A stretch of 64,000 bases of DNA from Tessaracoccus rhinocerotis (GTDB lineage Bacteria; Actinomycetota; Actinomycetes; Propionibacteriales; Propionibacteriaceae): assembly GCF_007197885.1 (NCBI RefSeq), contig NZ_VKKG01000007.1, forward strand, positions 62,001 through 126,000, in the 5' to 3' direction. The first letter of the stretch is position 1. The number at the start of each line of letters is the position of its first letter. The notes below the pieces were generated by a model. The model ran no database searches. It saw nothing but the letters and a program-made list of their open reading frames with translations, and was not told where the DNA came from. Position numbers and translations under genes: made by a program. Positions 33,416-41,834 of the stretch are shown in pieces.

Positions 33416-34693
33416 ATGAACATGGACGTCATTGATGTGATCCACGCCAAGCGCGACGGGGCTGCCCTCACCGGGGAGCAGATCGACTGGGTGATCGACG
33501 CCTACACCAAGGGCGTCGTCGCCGACGAGCAGATGGCGGCGCTCGCGATGGCGATCTTCCTCAACGGCATGAACCGCGAGGAGGTGGCGCGCTGGACGAT
33601 GGCCATGGTCAACTCCGGGGATCGCCTGGACTTCTCATCCCTCGGCCGCCCCGTGGTGCACAAGCACTCCTCCGGTGGCGTGGGGGACAAGATCTCCCTG
33701 CCGCTGGCGCCCGTGCTGGGCGTCTACGACGTCGTCGTGCCCAAGCTGTCGGGCCGCGGGCTGGGCCACACCGGCGGAACGCTGGACAAGCTCGACTCCA
33801 TCCCCGGCTGGCGCGGCGACCTCAGCAACGAGGAACTGTTCGCCCAGCTCGACGAGATCGGCGTGGCCATCGCCGCCGCCGGTTCGGGACTGGCCCCTGC
33901 GGACAAGAAGCTCTACGCGCTGCGCGACACCACCGGCACCGTCGCCGCGGTCCCGCTGATCGCGAGCTCGATCATGAGCAAGAAGATCGCGGAGGGCCCT
34001 GGCGCGCTGGTGCTGGACGTGAAGGTCGGCAACGGCGCGTTCATGACGTCGGTCGAGGCCGCCGCCGAGCTCGGCCGCGTGATGGTGGACCTCGGCACCG
34101 ACGCGGGCATCAACACCGTGGCCCTCCTGACCAACATGGACACCCCGCTGGGACTCACCGCGGGCAACGCGCTCGAGGTCCGGGAGGCCCTCGAGGTGCT
34201 CGCTGGAGGGGGACCCTCGGACGTCGTGGAGCTCACCGTGACGATCGCGCGTGAACTGCTGGGCGCGGTCGGCAAGGGCGACGTGGACCCGGCGGAGGCG
34301 TTGGCCGACGGGCGCGCCATGGACCTGTGGCGCAAGATGATCACGATGCAGGGCGGCGACGTCGACGCACCCCTGGCCATCGCCGCGCACACCGAGGTGA
34401 TCCGGGCCGAGCGGGACGGTTGGATCGACCGGCTCGAGGCGTTGCCGGTGGGCGTGGCCGCCTGGCGGCTGGGAGCCGGACGTGCCCGCAAGGAGGACAA
34501 GATCGACCCGGGTGCCGGCGTCGAGATGCACGCCAAGCCGGGTGACCGCGTGAGCGCCGGCCAGCCCCTGTTCACCCTTCACACCGACCGGCCCGACAGG
34601 TTCCAGCACGCCGCCGATGCGCTCGCCGGCGCGGTCGGGTACGCCGAGTCGGAGCCGGAGGCGACGCCGCTGGTGCTCGGACGCGTCGACTGA
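33416..34693 (+). CDS. deoA: Thymidine phosphorylase
   Basis: A 425-residue nucleoside phosphorylase that splits thymidine with phosphate to thymine and deoxyribose 1-phosphate. The phosphate-binding motif KHSSGGVGDK lies near residue 82, and the family signature is LSGRGLGHTGGTLDKLDSI near 105. The C-terminal beta-domain ends near residue 425, the usual length. The start is ATG 33416 or ATG 33422. No other deo genes are nearby. Confidence 0.94.
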   Translation: MNMDVIDVIHAKRDGAALTGEQIDWVIDAYTKGVVADEQMAALAMAIFLNGMNREEVARWTMAMVNSGDRLDFSSLGRPVVHKHSSGGVGDKISLPLAPVLGVYDVVVPKLSGRGLGHTGGTLDKLDSIPGWRGDLSNEELFAQLDEIGVAIAAAGSGLAPADKKLYALRDTTGTVAAVPLIASSIMSKKIAEGPGALVLDVKVGNGAFMTSVEAAAELGRVMVDLGTDAGINTVALLTNMDTPLGLTAGNALEVREALEVLAGGGPSDVVELTVTIARELLGAVGKGDVDPAEALADGRAMDLWRKMITMQGGDVDAPLAIAAHTEVIRAERDGWIDRLEALPVGVAAWRLGAGRARKEDKIDPGAGVEMHAKPGDRVSAGQPLFTLHTDRPDRFQHAADALAGAVGYAESEPEATPLVLGRVD

Positions 34694-34714
34694 CCCCGCC
34701 GACGGGTGTCCCGT

Positions 34715-34731
34715 GCGCAACAGTGTTGCGC
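34715..34731. repeat. Single copy of the 15-17-bp palindrome GCGCAACA-G-TGTTGCGC
   Basis: A perfect palindrome around a central G, 21 bases past the deoA stop and 38 bases before the lipoprotein gene. Its core is identical to copies at 6230 and 6304, 28 kb away, showing a dispersed family. Confidence 0.8.
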
Positions 34732-34769
34732 TGGCGCGCGGGCTTGGGTGGAAGTGAAAGACTCTGGGC

Positions 34770-35408
34770 ATGAGAATCAAGCGGACTGTTCCGGCCCTGG
34801 CGCTCGGCCTACTGCTGGTGGCCGGCTGCGGCCAGGCCACCGACTCTGACACCGCCCCGCCCACGCCGACGGGGGGCGAGGCCACCGTGGCACCCACCCT
34901 GGCGAGCCCTGAGGAGCAGGCCAGCCAGCCGCAGGAGTCCCCGTCGGCCGCCGAGTCCACCCCGGAGGGCACCGAGCCGCCCGCGCCGGCGGGTGAGTCG
35001 CCGTCGGCTCCGGTCACGGAGGATCCCAGCACGATGGATCCGGTCGAGGGCGAGTGGACGCCCCTCGATGTGGAGGTGAAGTCCGCCGACGACCTCGACG
35101 CCATCGCCGACCTCCCCGAGGACTTCCGCGCATTCGTGGCCTCCGTGGCCGGTGTCACCGACTCCTACGGCTGCACGATCGAACTCACGATCACCGGCTT
35201 CCACCCTGCGGGGTTCGCCTCGGGTGCCGAGTTCGCGCCCGGCTGCGGTGGCTCGATGGCGGTCTGGAGCAAGGCGGGTGGATCGTGGGCGACGGTGCTG
35301 GAGATGCAGGCCGTGCTGGACTGCGCCGAGTTCGAGAACAACTTCGTTCCCAAGGGCAGCCCGGACCTGACGTGCCTGGATGCCTCCGGCGAGGTGGTGG
35401 CCTGGTAG
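34770..35408 (+). CDS. Uncharacterised lipoprotein
   Basis: A 212-residue protein not recognised from any family. The lipobox LLLVAGC ends at about residue 20. A ~65-residue Pro/Thr/Ser/Glu linker leads to a C-terminal domain (residues 88-212) with four cysteines (CTIELTITGF, APGCGG, VLDCAEFE, LTCLDASG) that could form two disulfides. Anchored to the outer face of the membrane. A strong terminator follows. Confidence 0.75.
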   Translation: MRIKRTVPALALGLLLVAGCGQATDSDTAPPTPTGGEATVAPTLASPEEQASQPQESPSAAESTPEGTEPPAPAGESPSAPVTEDPSTMDPVEGEWTPLDVEVKSADDLDAIADLPEDFRAFVASVAGVTDSYGCTIELTITGFHPAGFASGAEFAPGCGGSMAVWSKAGGSWATVLEMQAVLDCAEFENNFVPKGSPDLTCLDASGEVVAW

Positions 35409-35423
35409 GCCCTGGGACGTGAA

Positions 35424-35465
35424 AAACCGGCCCCGGCGAGCGTTTCCGCTTGCCGGGGCCGGTTT
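35424..35465 (+). terminator. Strong hairpin terminator
   Basis: A 19-bp stem (AAACCGGCCCCGGCGAGCG with its near complement, one G-T pair) and a TTTC loop, ending in GGTTTCTGCTT. The A-rich start and T-rich end let it work in both directions. It lies between the lipoprotein gene and the tRNA, which point toward each other, so it may end both transcripts. Confidence 0.85.
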
Positions 35466-35473
35466 CTGCTTGG

Positions 35474-35547
35474 TCGGGGTGACAGGATTTGAACCTGCGG
35501 CCTCGTCGTCCCGAACGACGCGCGCTACCAAGCTGCGCCACACCCCG
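35474..35547 (-). tRNA. tRNA-Pro (anticodon CGG)
   Basis: Read on the minus strand, the sequence gives a 7-bp acceptor stem (CGGGGTG with CACCCCG), a D arm with AGCTTGGTAGCGC, an anticodon stem CGTCG/CGACG with loop TTCGGGA (anticodon CGG) and a TTCAAAT T loop. The discriminator base is A. No CCA is encoded. Confidence 0.95.
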
Positions 35548-35613
35548 ATTGGCCCCTTGGGCCATCGAACATGTTAGCGGATCAGCTGCCACCGCGCGAA
35601 ATGGAGCCCCCGT

Positions 35614-35647
35614 CGGCTACGGGTGGTCACCCATCACCCCGTAGCCG
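35614..35647. terminator. Inverted repeat CGGCTACGGG ... CCCGTAGCCG past the GH5-like gene
   Basis: Ten-base perfect arms with a 14-base loop, 20 bases past the stop of the minus-strand glycosidase. It lacks a good T run, so it may be a weak or Rho-assisted terminator. Confidence 0.45.
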
Positions 35648-35666
35648 GACTGCGGGTCTGGACGGG

Positions 35667-38297
35667 TCAGGACTCGATGCGGAAGATCGCGCTGCGCCAC
35701 TTGTCGAGCTGCACCCGAAGGCCCCCCGAGAGCAACTGCGCCGAGGTGCCCGAGAAGACCTGGTCGCCGTTCTCGGCAACGAGGCGGAAGCTGCCCTCTC
35801 GGCTGATGCGCGGGTGCACCTTGTCGCGGCCCGGGTTCTGCATCGAGCGACGGTAGACCACGAGGTGCTCCGGTCCGACGACCAACTGGTGGTCGGGCGA
35901 GGTGCGGCGGTCAACCGGGACTCCCGCGCCGGCCAGGAAGTCGGCGAGCTGGCCCTTGTTGAGCTGTTCGAGGTCATCCACCCAGAGGATCGGGAGCCCG
36001 AAGCTGTCCGAGGCAAGCACCGCGCGGACCCGCTCGTCGAGGTTGCGGCGGTCAGCGACGACGGCGTCGTAGTCGAACTCCGCGGTGAGGCCGTCGACCT
36101 GCTCCAGCCCGGTCGGCACCATCGTCAGCAACCGGTCGATGATCTCGTCGTCGGTCAGCAGGTGGAACGGGCCGAGGTTCAGGTCGAGCGCCAGCTTGAC
36201 GAAGGGCACCACCGAGAAGTTGTGGCCGTTGGCGATCGGGGCCGCCGCCGGGTTCTGCACCAGGGCAACCGTGGCTGCGGACCAGTCCACCGGGCCTGCC
36301 GCGTAGACGGGGGAGTAGCGCCGGAAGTGCCGGTCGAAGGACTCGCGGAAGGGTACGAAGTCGTTCGCGTTGTGCCACAGCGCCCAATGCATCTTCCCGA
36401 CCGCGCCCGCAGCGTAGTACTGCACGAGTGCCGCCTCGATCATCAGGTCACCCGCGGTGGCCTGGTCCATGTCCGGCAGGAAGGAGTCCCAGCCGTAGCT
36501 GCCGCCCTCGCCGTTGTAGACCGGAACCGGCGACGTCGAGTAGGGGGCGAACAGCGATGCGATCGCGTGGGAGAAGACATCGTCGATGTCACGGGCCAGC
36601 CACGGAGAGTGGCGGTCCTGGGCGTCGGGGCGCAGTTCGAGCGGTGCGTTGGGCATGTAGTGGTGCGGGGCGTTGCCGTCCACGAGGTTGGGCAGCTGCC
36701 AGGTGGCCACAGAGGTGGACACGTCATGGCCGTATGCGCCGACCATCGCGAACACCAGGCGGTCGGGGTCCGCCTGCTTGATGGTGAGCGCGCACTTCTC
36801 GGTGATCCGCCTCCAGTTCGACTGCACGGACATGAACGCGTCGTGCGGCTCGTTGTGGGGGATCTCGATGCCCATCACGCTGGGATTGCCCTTGTAGTGC
36901 GTCGCCATCCAGCGGTGCGAGTCGAGGAGCGTCGCGAGGTGCTCGGGGTCGGAGAGGTCGAGGGCCCCGCGCTCGGTGGGCGACGGTGCCAGGTAGCTGA
37001 ATGCGGTCCCTGGCTTTCCGGTGCCGGCGTCGTGGTTGTTGCCGCCGGACCAGTAGTCGTACGGGTCGACGGGGAAGCGGTGCCAGTCCAGCACGAGGCG
37101 GATGCCGTGCTTGCCGGCCTGCGTGACGAAATGGTCCAGCATCGCCAGCCACGCGGAGTTCATCCCCCGGGTGGTGAGCTCGCCGGCCCAGGCCTCGTCG
37201 TCGGGGAAGACCCCACGGGCGGGCTGCACCATGCCCAGGTTGATCGGGACGCGGACCGCTCGAAGCCCCCAGTGGGCCATCAGCGCGATGTCCGCGTCGA
37301 GGCCGCTCCAGTCAGCGGTGCGGGGGAACCGGAGCATCATGAGGTCGTAGTTGAAGCCCGTGAAGCCGAAGCGCTTGTCGCCCTCCAGCAGCTTGCCGCC
37401 CTCCACGCGCAGCGGCAGGAGTTCCTGTGGAGCGCGCACCTCGACGGGGAACTCGTGCGTGGCACCGAGGTGGTCGACTGTGATCGACGTCGCGCCCGGG
37501 GCCACGGGTGTCAGGTAACCGAACTCGTTGATCCGGAGCACCGACTCGTCGCCCGAGGACAGGGTTGAGTGTTGTGTGACGTCCTTGAGGGCGCCGTCAG
37601 AGTACCGGGCCCGGACCACCAGCGGGACGAGGTCGGGCTCGCCGACCAGCACGAGCGGTAGGCCGGTCGTCTCGAGTCCGGATGGGACGACGGGGTCGAC
37701 GGTGTGCTCGACCCTGACGTCGTCGAACCACGCGATCGCGGAACCTGCACCCAGGACCATGTGGTCCTTCCACACCTGCAGCTCCAGACGGATGACGTCC
37801 TGCATCCCGGCGATGTTGTTCCAGTGGGTCACCTCCACGCTCTGCCATCCGGGAGCGCCGGGAGTGACGTTGACCTGTGCGTTGCGCTGGCCCTGGGTGG
37901 CGCTGACCAGCCGGACCTGGACGCGCGAGACGCCCTCGGTGCGGACCTTGAACGTGACCTTGGTCACCGCCAGGCGGTCCAGCGTCTTGCGGAGCGCGAC
38001 GTATCGGCCGGCGGCGGAGAAGTCGCCCATGAGGCGGCCCGACTGGGTCCCCTCGGCCGCACGCGTGGCGTCCCGGGTGAACTCACCGACGGCGGCGCCG
38101 TACTCGTTGCCGAGGTGGACGGACCACGGCTCGTGCTTGGACTCGAAGTGCCCGACGACGTCCACCCAGGTCATCGGCGTCGCCGCAGCCTCGCTCGGGA
38201 ACATCCCGCCCGCGAGGACGGAGGTGGCCACCGACGTCGCCACCACGGCACCCGTGCCCATCAGAAGGCTGCGCCTTGTGATCGGTTGTGTTTCCAC
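35667..38297 (-). CDS. Secreted multidomain glycoside hydrolase, GH5/GH-A-like
   Basis: An 876-residue exported protein starting at a GTG seven bases after GGGAG. The N-terminus has a twin-arginine signal (TRRSLLMGTG). Residues ~45-210 look like a beta-sandwich carbohydrate-binding domain, and ~215-290 like a bacterial Ig-like domain (SSGDESVLRINEFGYLTPVA). The catalytic TIM barrel spans ~300-690: GFTGFNYDLM, a helix with LDWHRFPVDP, the acid/base Glu in EIPHNEPHDA, and a probable nucleophile Glu in VYNGEGGSYGW. The last ~180 residues form a separate beta-rich domain. This fits a GH5-type endoglycosidase such as a mannanase, which would suit the beta-mannosidase nearby. A LacI-type operator lies 35 bp upstream. 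Confidence 0.8.
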   Translation of the reverse strand: METQPITRRSLLMGTGAVVATSVATSVLAGGMFPSEAAATPMTWVDVVGHFESKHEPWSVHLGNEYGAAVGEFTRDATRAAEGTQSGRLMGDFSAAGRYVALRKTLDRLAVTKVTFKVRTEGVSRVQVRLVSATQGQRNAQVNVTPGAPGWQSVEVTHWNNIAGMQDVIRLELQVWKDHMVLGAGSAIAWFDDVRVEHTVDPVVPSGLETTGLPLVLVGEPDLVPLVVRARYSDGALKDVTQHSTLSSGDESVLRINEFGYLTPVAPGATSITVDHLGATHEFPVEVRAPQELLPLRVEGGKLLEGDKRFGFTGFNYDLMMLRFPRTADWSGLDADIALMAHWGLRAVRVPINLGMVQPARGVFPDDEAWAGELTTRGMNSAWLAMLDHFVTQAGKHGIRLVLDWHRFPVDPYDYWSGGNNHDAGTGKPGTAFSYLAPSPTERGALDLSDPEHLATLLDSHRWMATHYKGNPSVMGIEIPHNEPHDAFMSVQSNWRRITEKCALTIKQADPDRLVFAMVGAYGHDVSTSVATWQLPNLVDGNAPHHYMPNAPLELRPDAQDRHSPWLARDIDDVFSHAIASLFAPYSTSPVPVYNGEGGSYGWDSFLPDMDQATAGDLMIEAALVQYYAAGAVGKMHWALWHNANDFVPFRESFDRHFRRYSPVYAAGPVDWSAATVALVQNPAAAPIANGHNFSVVPFVKLALDLNLGPFHLLTDDEIIDRLLTMVPTGLEQVDGLTAEFDYDAVVADRRNLDERVRAVLASDSFGLPILWVDDLEQLNKGQLADFLAGAGVPVDRRTSPDHQLVVGPEHLVVYRRSMQNPGRDKVHPRISREGSFRLVAENGDQVFSGTSAQLLSGGLRVQLDKWRSAIFRIES

Positions 38298-38331
38298 TGT
38301 GAAACTCCCTCTGTAATGCGCTGCCTCATTG

Positions 38332-38345
38332 CTAAAGCGCTTTAG
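38332..38345. promoter_or_regulatory. Operator CTAAAGCGCTTTAG (LacI-type)
   Basis: A perfect 14-bp palindrome centred on CG, 35 bp upstream of the GH5-like gene. It is almost identical to sites at 43225 and 44401 beside the LacI gene, so the repressor encoded at 43275 probably binds it. Confidence 0.8.
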
Positions 38346-38448
38346 TGCAACCTTAGGCAGAGGATCCGATCATCGTCAACGGGTCAGCGCGGCGAATTTC
38401 GAACGTTTCATCACACACCTCCGGACCGGCACTGGCATGCTGGCTGCC

Positions 38449-38877
38449 ATGCGCCTGTGGAGTCTTCATCCAGCCCTCCTGGACAGGGCCGCGCTCGTCG
38501 CCTGCTGGCGCGAAGGGCTCCTGGCGCAGGCGGTCCTCGCCGGGCGCACGCGCGGTTACCGGAACCATCCCCAGCTGGAGCGCTTCCGGGCGAGCCCCGA
38601 CCCCTTGGTGGCCGTGGCGACGTACCTGTCAGGCGTGGCCGAGGAGGCCGATGCCCGCGGCTATCGCTTCGACCGCACCCGGCTCGACGCGGATCCCGAC
38701 GCAATCCTCCGGCTAGCCGTCACCCGCGGACAACTGGAGCTCGAGCTGGAGCACCTCAGGGCGAAGGTGCTCGCCCGAGATCCGCAGTGGCTGGTGCGGC
38801 TGGGATCCGCCGACCCGCACCCGGTTTTCGACGTTGTACCCGGTCCGCCGGAGAGTTGGGAGCGCCACCGTCCCTAG
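38449..38877 (+). CDS. Pyrimidine dimer DNA glycosylase family protein
   Basis: A 142-residue small protein beginning MRLWSLHPALLD, followed by LVACWREGLLAQAVLAGRTRG and YRNHPQLERFRA. This pattern belongs to the Pyr_excise/endonuclease V family related to T4 UV endonuclease. Proteins of this subgroup are rarely tested, so repair activity is inferred. It converges on the SGNH esterase, sharing the CTAG stop. It has no obvious link to the glycan genes around it. Confidence 0.75.
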   Translation: MRLWSLHPALLDRAALVACWREGLLAQAVLAGRTRGYRNHPQLERFRASPDPLVAVATYLSGVAEEADARGYRFDRTRLDADPDAILRLAVTRGQLELELEHLRAKVLARDPQWLVRLGSADPHPVFDVVPGPPESWERHRP

Positions 38878-40016
38878 GCGCGCAGGAGTGCGGGATCAAC
38901 GCGCTCGGCGGCGACGCGGTGCCCGGTCTGGTTCGGGTGGAGTCCGTCGCGGGTGAATCCGGGCCGCCACAGGGACGGCGATGCCGGCGCGCCGAGGGCT
39001 GCTGCGACGTCGATGACCCCTGCCAGGGGTGACGGGACGGAGCGCAGCCAGTCGTTGACCTGTGCGCGTACCCGTGCGCCGGCCGTCGGGGTCTGGCCGG
39101 CCAGGGTGCGCCAGCCGTCGCCCGAGGTGGTGACCGGTGGGATGGTGCAGGCCAGGACTCTGCTGCCCAGGGCAGCCAGGTCGCGCCAGTGCTCGATCAG
39201 CAGGTCCTGCATCTCGACCAGCCCCGGACCGCCCTGCTGGAGGTCGTTCGTGCCGAGCGCGGCGATGGCCACGCGGGGCCGCGCCCACTGCAACAACACC
39301 CGGCGACGGCGACGTGACGGTCCCGACAGCGCGCCGCGCGCGGTCGCGCCACTGACCGCCAGGTTCAGCGTGGGGAACTCCGGCTGGAGGGCTCGCTGGA
39401 CCCAGCCCAGGTGGTACGCGGAGCCGCGCACGTCTCCGAATCCGACGGCGTTCGAGTCACCGGTGACGAGAACCGTCGGCGCGGTCCCTGCGGCAGAGCC
39501 GATGTCGCCGAGCACCTGCCACGGGCCGTAGCCGTGGGCTGTGCCCGGGCGCACGACGGCACTGGCTCCGGGGGCCACGCCCTCGCCGTCGTCGGCGTTC
39601 GTCTGCGATCCCAGGGGGACTGTGCCGCCCGGGTCGGGTTCCACGGTGGTGTCGGTGAGGAACGCAAGGCCCGCCCTGCCCGAGATGTCCACGGGATCCG
39701 AGATCCCGGCCTCCCCGGGCTCCAGCCTCAAGTGCCTGGAGCCCGAGAACACAACGTCGTGCTCGGCGTCGGTGACGACCTTGGCGGAGACCGTGATCGG
39801 GTCGGGCCCGGGGACGTCGCGGCCATCGACGTTGGACCAGTTCGCGTAGACGAGGCGGATGCCGGATGCGCCACGCTGGAGGACGTGGCGCATCCGGGTG
39901 ATGAGCGAACCGGCGTCGCTCACGTTGTCGGGTGGGGAGACCCGCACCGGCAGGTGGACGTTGGTCGCGACGGGGGCAAGGCGGCCGACGCCCACCGCCT
40001 CAGCCCTTGAGGCCAC
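38874..40016 (-). CDS. SGNH/GDSL hydrolase, likely carbohydrate esterase
   Basis: A 380-residue hydrolase. The N-terminal ~170 residues are beta-rich, and the catalytic domain starts at TVLVTGDSNAVGFGD (Ser nucleophile). It continues with LNLAVSGATA (Gly block), ALGTNDLQQG (Asn block) and DGLHPNQTGH (Asp and His), so the triad is complete. There is no signal peptide, suggesting a cytoplasmic acetyl-esterase acting on imported oligosaccharides. The GTG start overlaps the end of the upstream permease by 17 bases, so it belongs to the ABC operon. Confidence 0.85.
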   Translation of the reverse strand: MASRAEAVGVGRLAPVATNVHLPVRVSPPDNVSDAGSLITRMRHVLQRGASGIRLVYANWSNVDGRDVPGPDPITVSAKVVTDAEHDVVFSGSRHLRLEPGEAGISDPVDISGRAGLAFLTDTTVEPDPGGTVPLGSQTNADDGEGVAPGASAVVRPGTAHGYGPWQVLGDIGSAAGTAPTVLVTGDSNAVGFGDVRGSAYHLGWVQRALQPEFPTLNLAVSGATARGALSGPSRRRRRVLLQWARPRVAIAALGTNDLQQGGPGLVEMQDLLIEHWRDLAALGSRVLACTIPPVTTSGDGWRTLAGQTPTAGARVRAQVNDWLRSVPSPLAGVIDVAAALGAPASPSLWRPGFTRDGLHPNQTGHRVAAERVDPALLRA

Positions 40017-40890
40017 CGGCGAAGCCCTGGATGACGTGCTTCTGCAGGAAGAAGTACACGACGAGCACCGGCAGGGCGGCGATCATCATGCCTGCGAAGA
40101 TCAGTCCCCACTCACTGGCGAACTCGCCCTGGAACGAGAACACAGCGACAGGCAGCGTCCGGTTGGGCGTGCCGGCCAGATAGAGCAGCGGGGTGAGGAA
40201 GTCGTTCCAGGTGTTGATGGTGTTGATGATGATCACGGTGCCGGTGACTGGCCGCAGGAGAGGGAAGACGACGTGGAAGAACGCCTTCCACCAGCCTGCG
40301 CCGTCGATCTTGGCGGCCTCCTCGAACGTGGGGGACTGCGTCTTGAGGAACCCCGTGTAGAGGAACACCGTCATGGGCATCAGGCTGCCCACGTAGTAGA
40401 TGATCAACGATGCGTGGGTCTGCAGCAGGCCGGCGTCCCGCATCAGCATGTACAGCGGAACCATGCCGAGCTGGCCGGGGATCATCATCCCCAACAGGAA
40501 TGCCATCAGCTTGACCGTGCTGGTGCGACGATTGCCGCGCACGATGGCGTAGGCGGCCATGGCGCCGATCAGCACGGCGATCGTGATGCTCACGGCCGTG
40601 ACCAGCAGGCTGTTGAGCATCGCCCGGCCGAGGTCAGCGGAGACCCAGGCGGTCTCGTAGTTGCCGAGGTACAGCGACTGGGGTGGGGCCACCGTGGAGG
40701 CAGCGATCTCGCCGCCCGTCTTGAAGGACATCGAGACCATGATGTAGAGCGGGAACAGGTACGCGATCGTGATGGGGATCATCGCGACCTCGAGGACGGG
40801 ACGACCGAAGCCGTGCCGCACCCGGCGGCGGCGACCTGCTGACCTTGTGGCGGTCCCCTGCGCAGGCCTGCTTGCAGTGGTGGCGCTCAC
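40000..40890 (-). CDS. ABC sugar permease, MalG/UgpE type
   Basis: A 296-residue permease, second channel subunit of the glycan importer. About six helices, with a basic N-terminus (GRRRRVRHGFG) and an EAA loop reading EEAAKIDGAGWWKAFF; NTWNDFLTPLLYL matches the MalG segment. The GTG start overlaps the previous stop by four bases (GTGA). It lies after the binding protein and MalF-like gene in the usual order. Confidence 0.92.
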   Translation of the reverse strand: MSATTASRPAQGTATRSAGRRRRVRHGFGRPVLEVAMIPITIAYLFPLYIMVSMSFKTGGEIAASTVAPPQSLYLGNYETAWVSADLGRAMLNSLLVTAVSITIAVLIGAMAAYAIVRGNRRTSTVKLMAFLLGMMIPGQLGMVPLYMLMRDAGLLQTHASLIIYYVGSLMPMTVFLYTGFLKTQSPTFEEAAKIDGAGWWKAFFHVVFPLLRPVTGTVIIINTINTWNDFLTPLLYLAGTPNRTLPVAVFSFQGEFASEWGLIFAGMMIAALPVLVVYFFLQKHVIQGFAGGLKG

Positions 40891-41834
40891 GCTTCGACCT
40901 CCCCTCTGCGGGTGATGGACATCTGGACGAAGACGATGAACGCGACGATCATCGTGAGGACCAGCGCGATCGCTGAGCCGTAGCCGTACTCGCCGTAGAC
41001 GAAGGCCTCGCGGTACATGATCAGGGAGAGAGTCTGGGTGGACACGCCCGGACCACCGCCGGTCATGATGAACACCTGGTCGAAGAGCTTCAGGGACGAG
41101 GTCATCGTCAGGGCGGTGGCGATGGTGATCGCCTGCCCCAGCAGCGGCCAGGTGATCGAGAAGAATTTCCGGAGCGGACTCGCGCCGTCGATCGACGCGG
41201 CCTCGTAGAGCTCGTCCGGGATGCCCTGTAGGCCCGCCAGGAAGATCACCATGGACATTCCGACGTGGTGCCAGATCACGCTGGCGATCACGGACCACAG
41301 TGCCACGGACGAGCTGCCCAGCCAGCTCTGGACGACGGTGCCGAGGCCCAGTGCCTCGAGTGCGGTGTCCAGCGGTCCGTCGGGCGTGTAGATGTACTGC
41401 CAGAGCAGGCCGACGATGACCGGCGGCATCATCATCGGGGCGAAGAAGAGGGTGCGAAGGACGTTGCGGGCGCGGATGGCGGAGTTGAGGGCCAGCGCCA
41501 GCAGCAGGCCGAGGCCTGACTGCACCACCGTGAGGGAGACCGCGATCAGCAAGGTGTTGCGCAGGGAGGCGACGGCCGCCTGGTCCGCCAACAGCTTCCG
41601 GAAGTTCTCCAACCCCGTGAACGTCACCTCGTTTCCGCCGCGCCAGTCCGTGAAGGCGTACAGACCGCCGGCGATCGATGGGTAGACCACCACGATGGTG
41701 TAGAGGACGAGTGCAGGAACGAGGAACCACTGGGGGACCAGCCTGCGACGACTGTGACGTCCCTTCGGGCGGCTCGCCCCGGAGGGGGCCAGCGGGCTGG
41801 CCGCGGGCCCCCTCGTGGCGAGTGCGGTACTCAC
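40887..41834 (-). CDS. ABC sugar permease, MalF/UgpA type
   Basis: A 315-residue permease, first channel subunit. Basic N-terminus, six helices, EAA loop YEAASIDGASPLRKFFSI, and an IMTGGGPG segment. The GTG start overlaps the stop of the binding-protein gene (GTGA). As in the first importer of the window, no ATPase gene is adjacent. Confidence 0.92.
   Translation of the reverse strand: MSTALATRGPAASPLAPSGASRPKGRHSRRRLVPQWFLVPALVLYTIVVVYPSIAGGLYAFTDWRGGNEVTFTGLENFRKLLADQAAVASLRNTLLIAVSLTVVQSGLGLLLALALNSAIRARNVLRTLFFAPMMMPPVIVGLLWQYIYTPDGPLDTALEALGLGTVVQSWLGSSSVALWSVIASVIWHHVGMSMVIFLAGLQGIPDELYEAASIDGASPLRKFFSITWPLLGQAITIATALTMTSSLKLFDQVFIMTGGGPGVSTQTLSLIMYREAFVYGEYGYGSAIALVLTMIVAFIVFVQMSITRRGEVEA

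Noticed and set aside
35571-37568. Plus-strand 665-codon frame opposite the GH5-like gene
   Set aside because: No recognisable motif; it begins beside the tRNA and mirrors a clearly coding gene.
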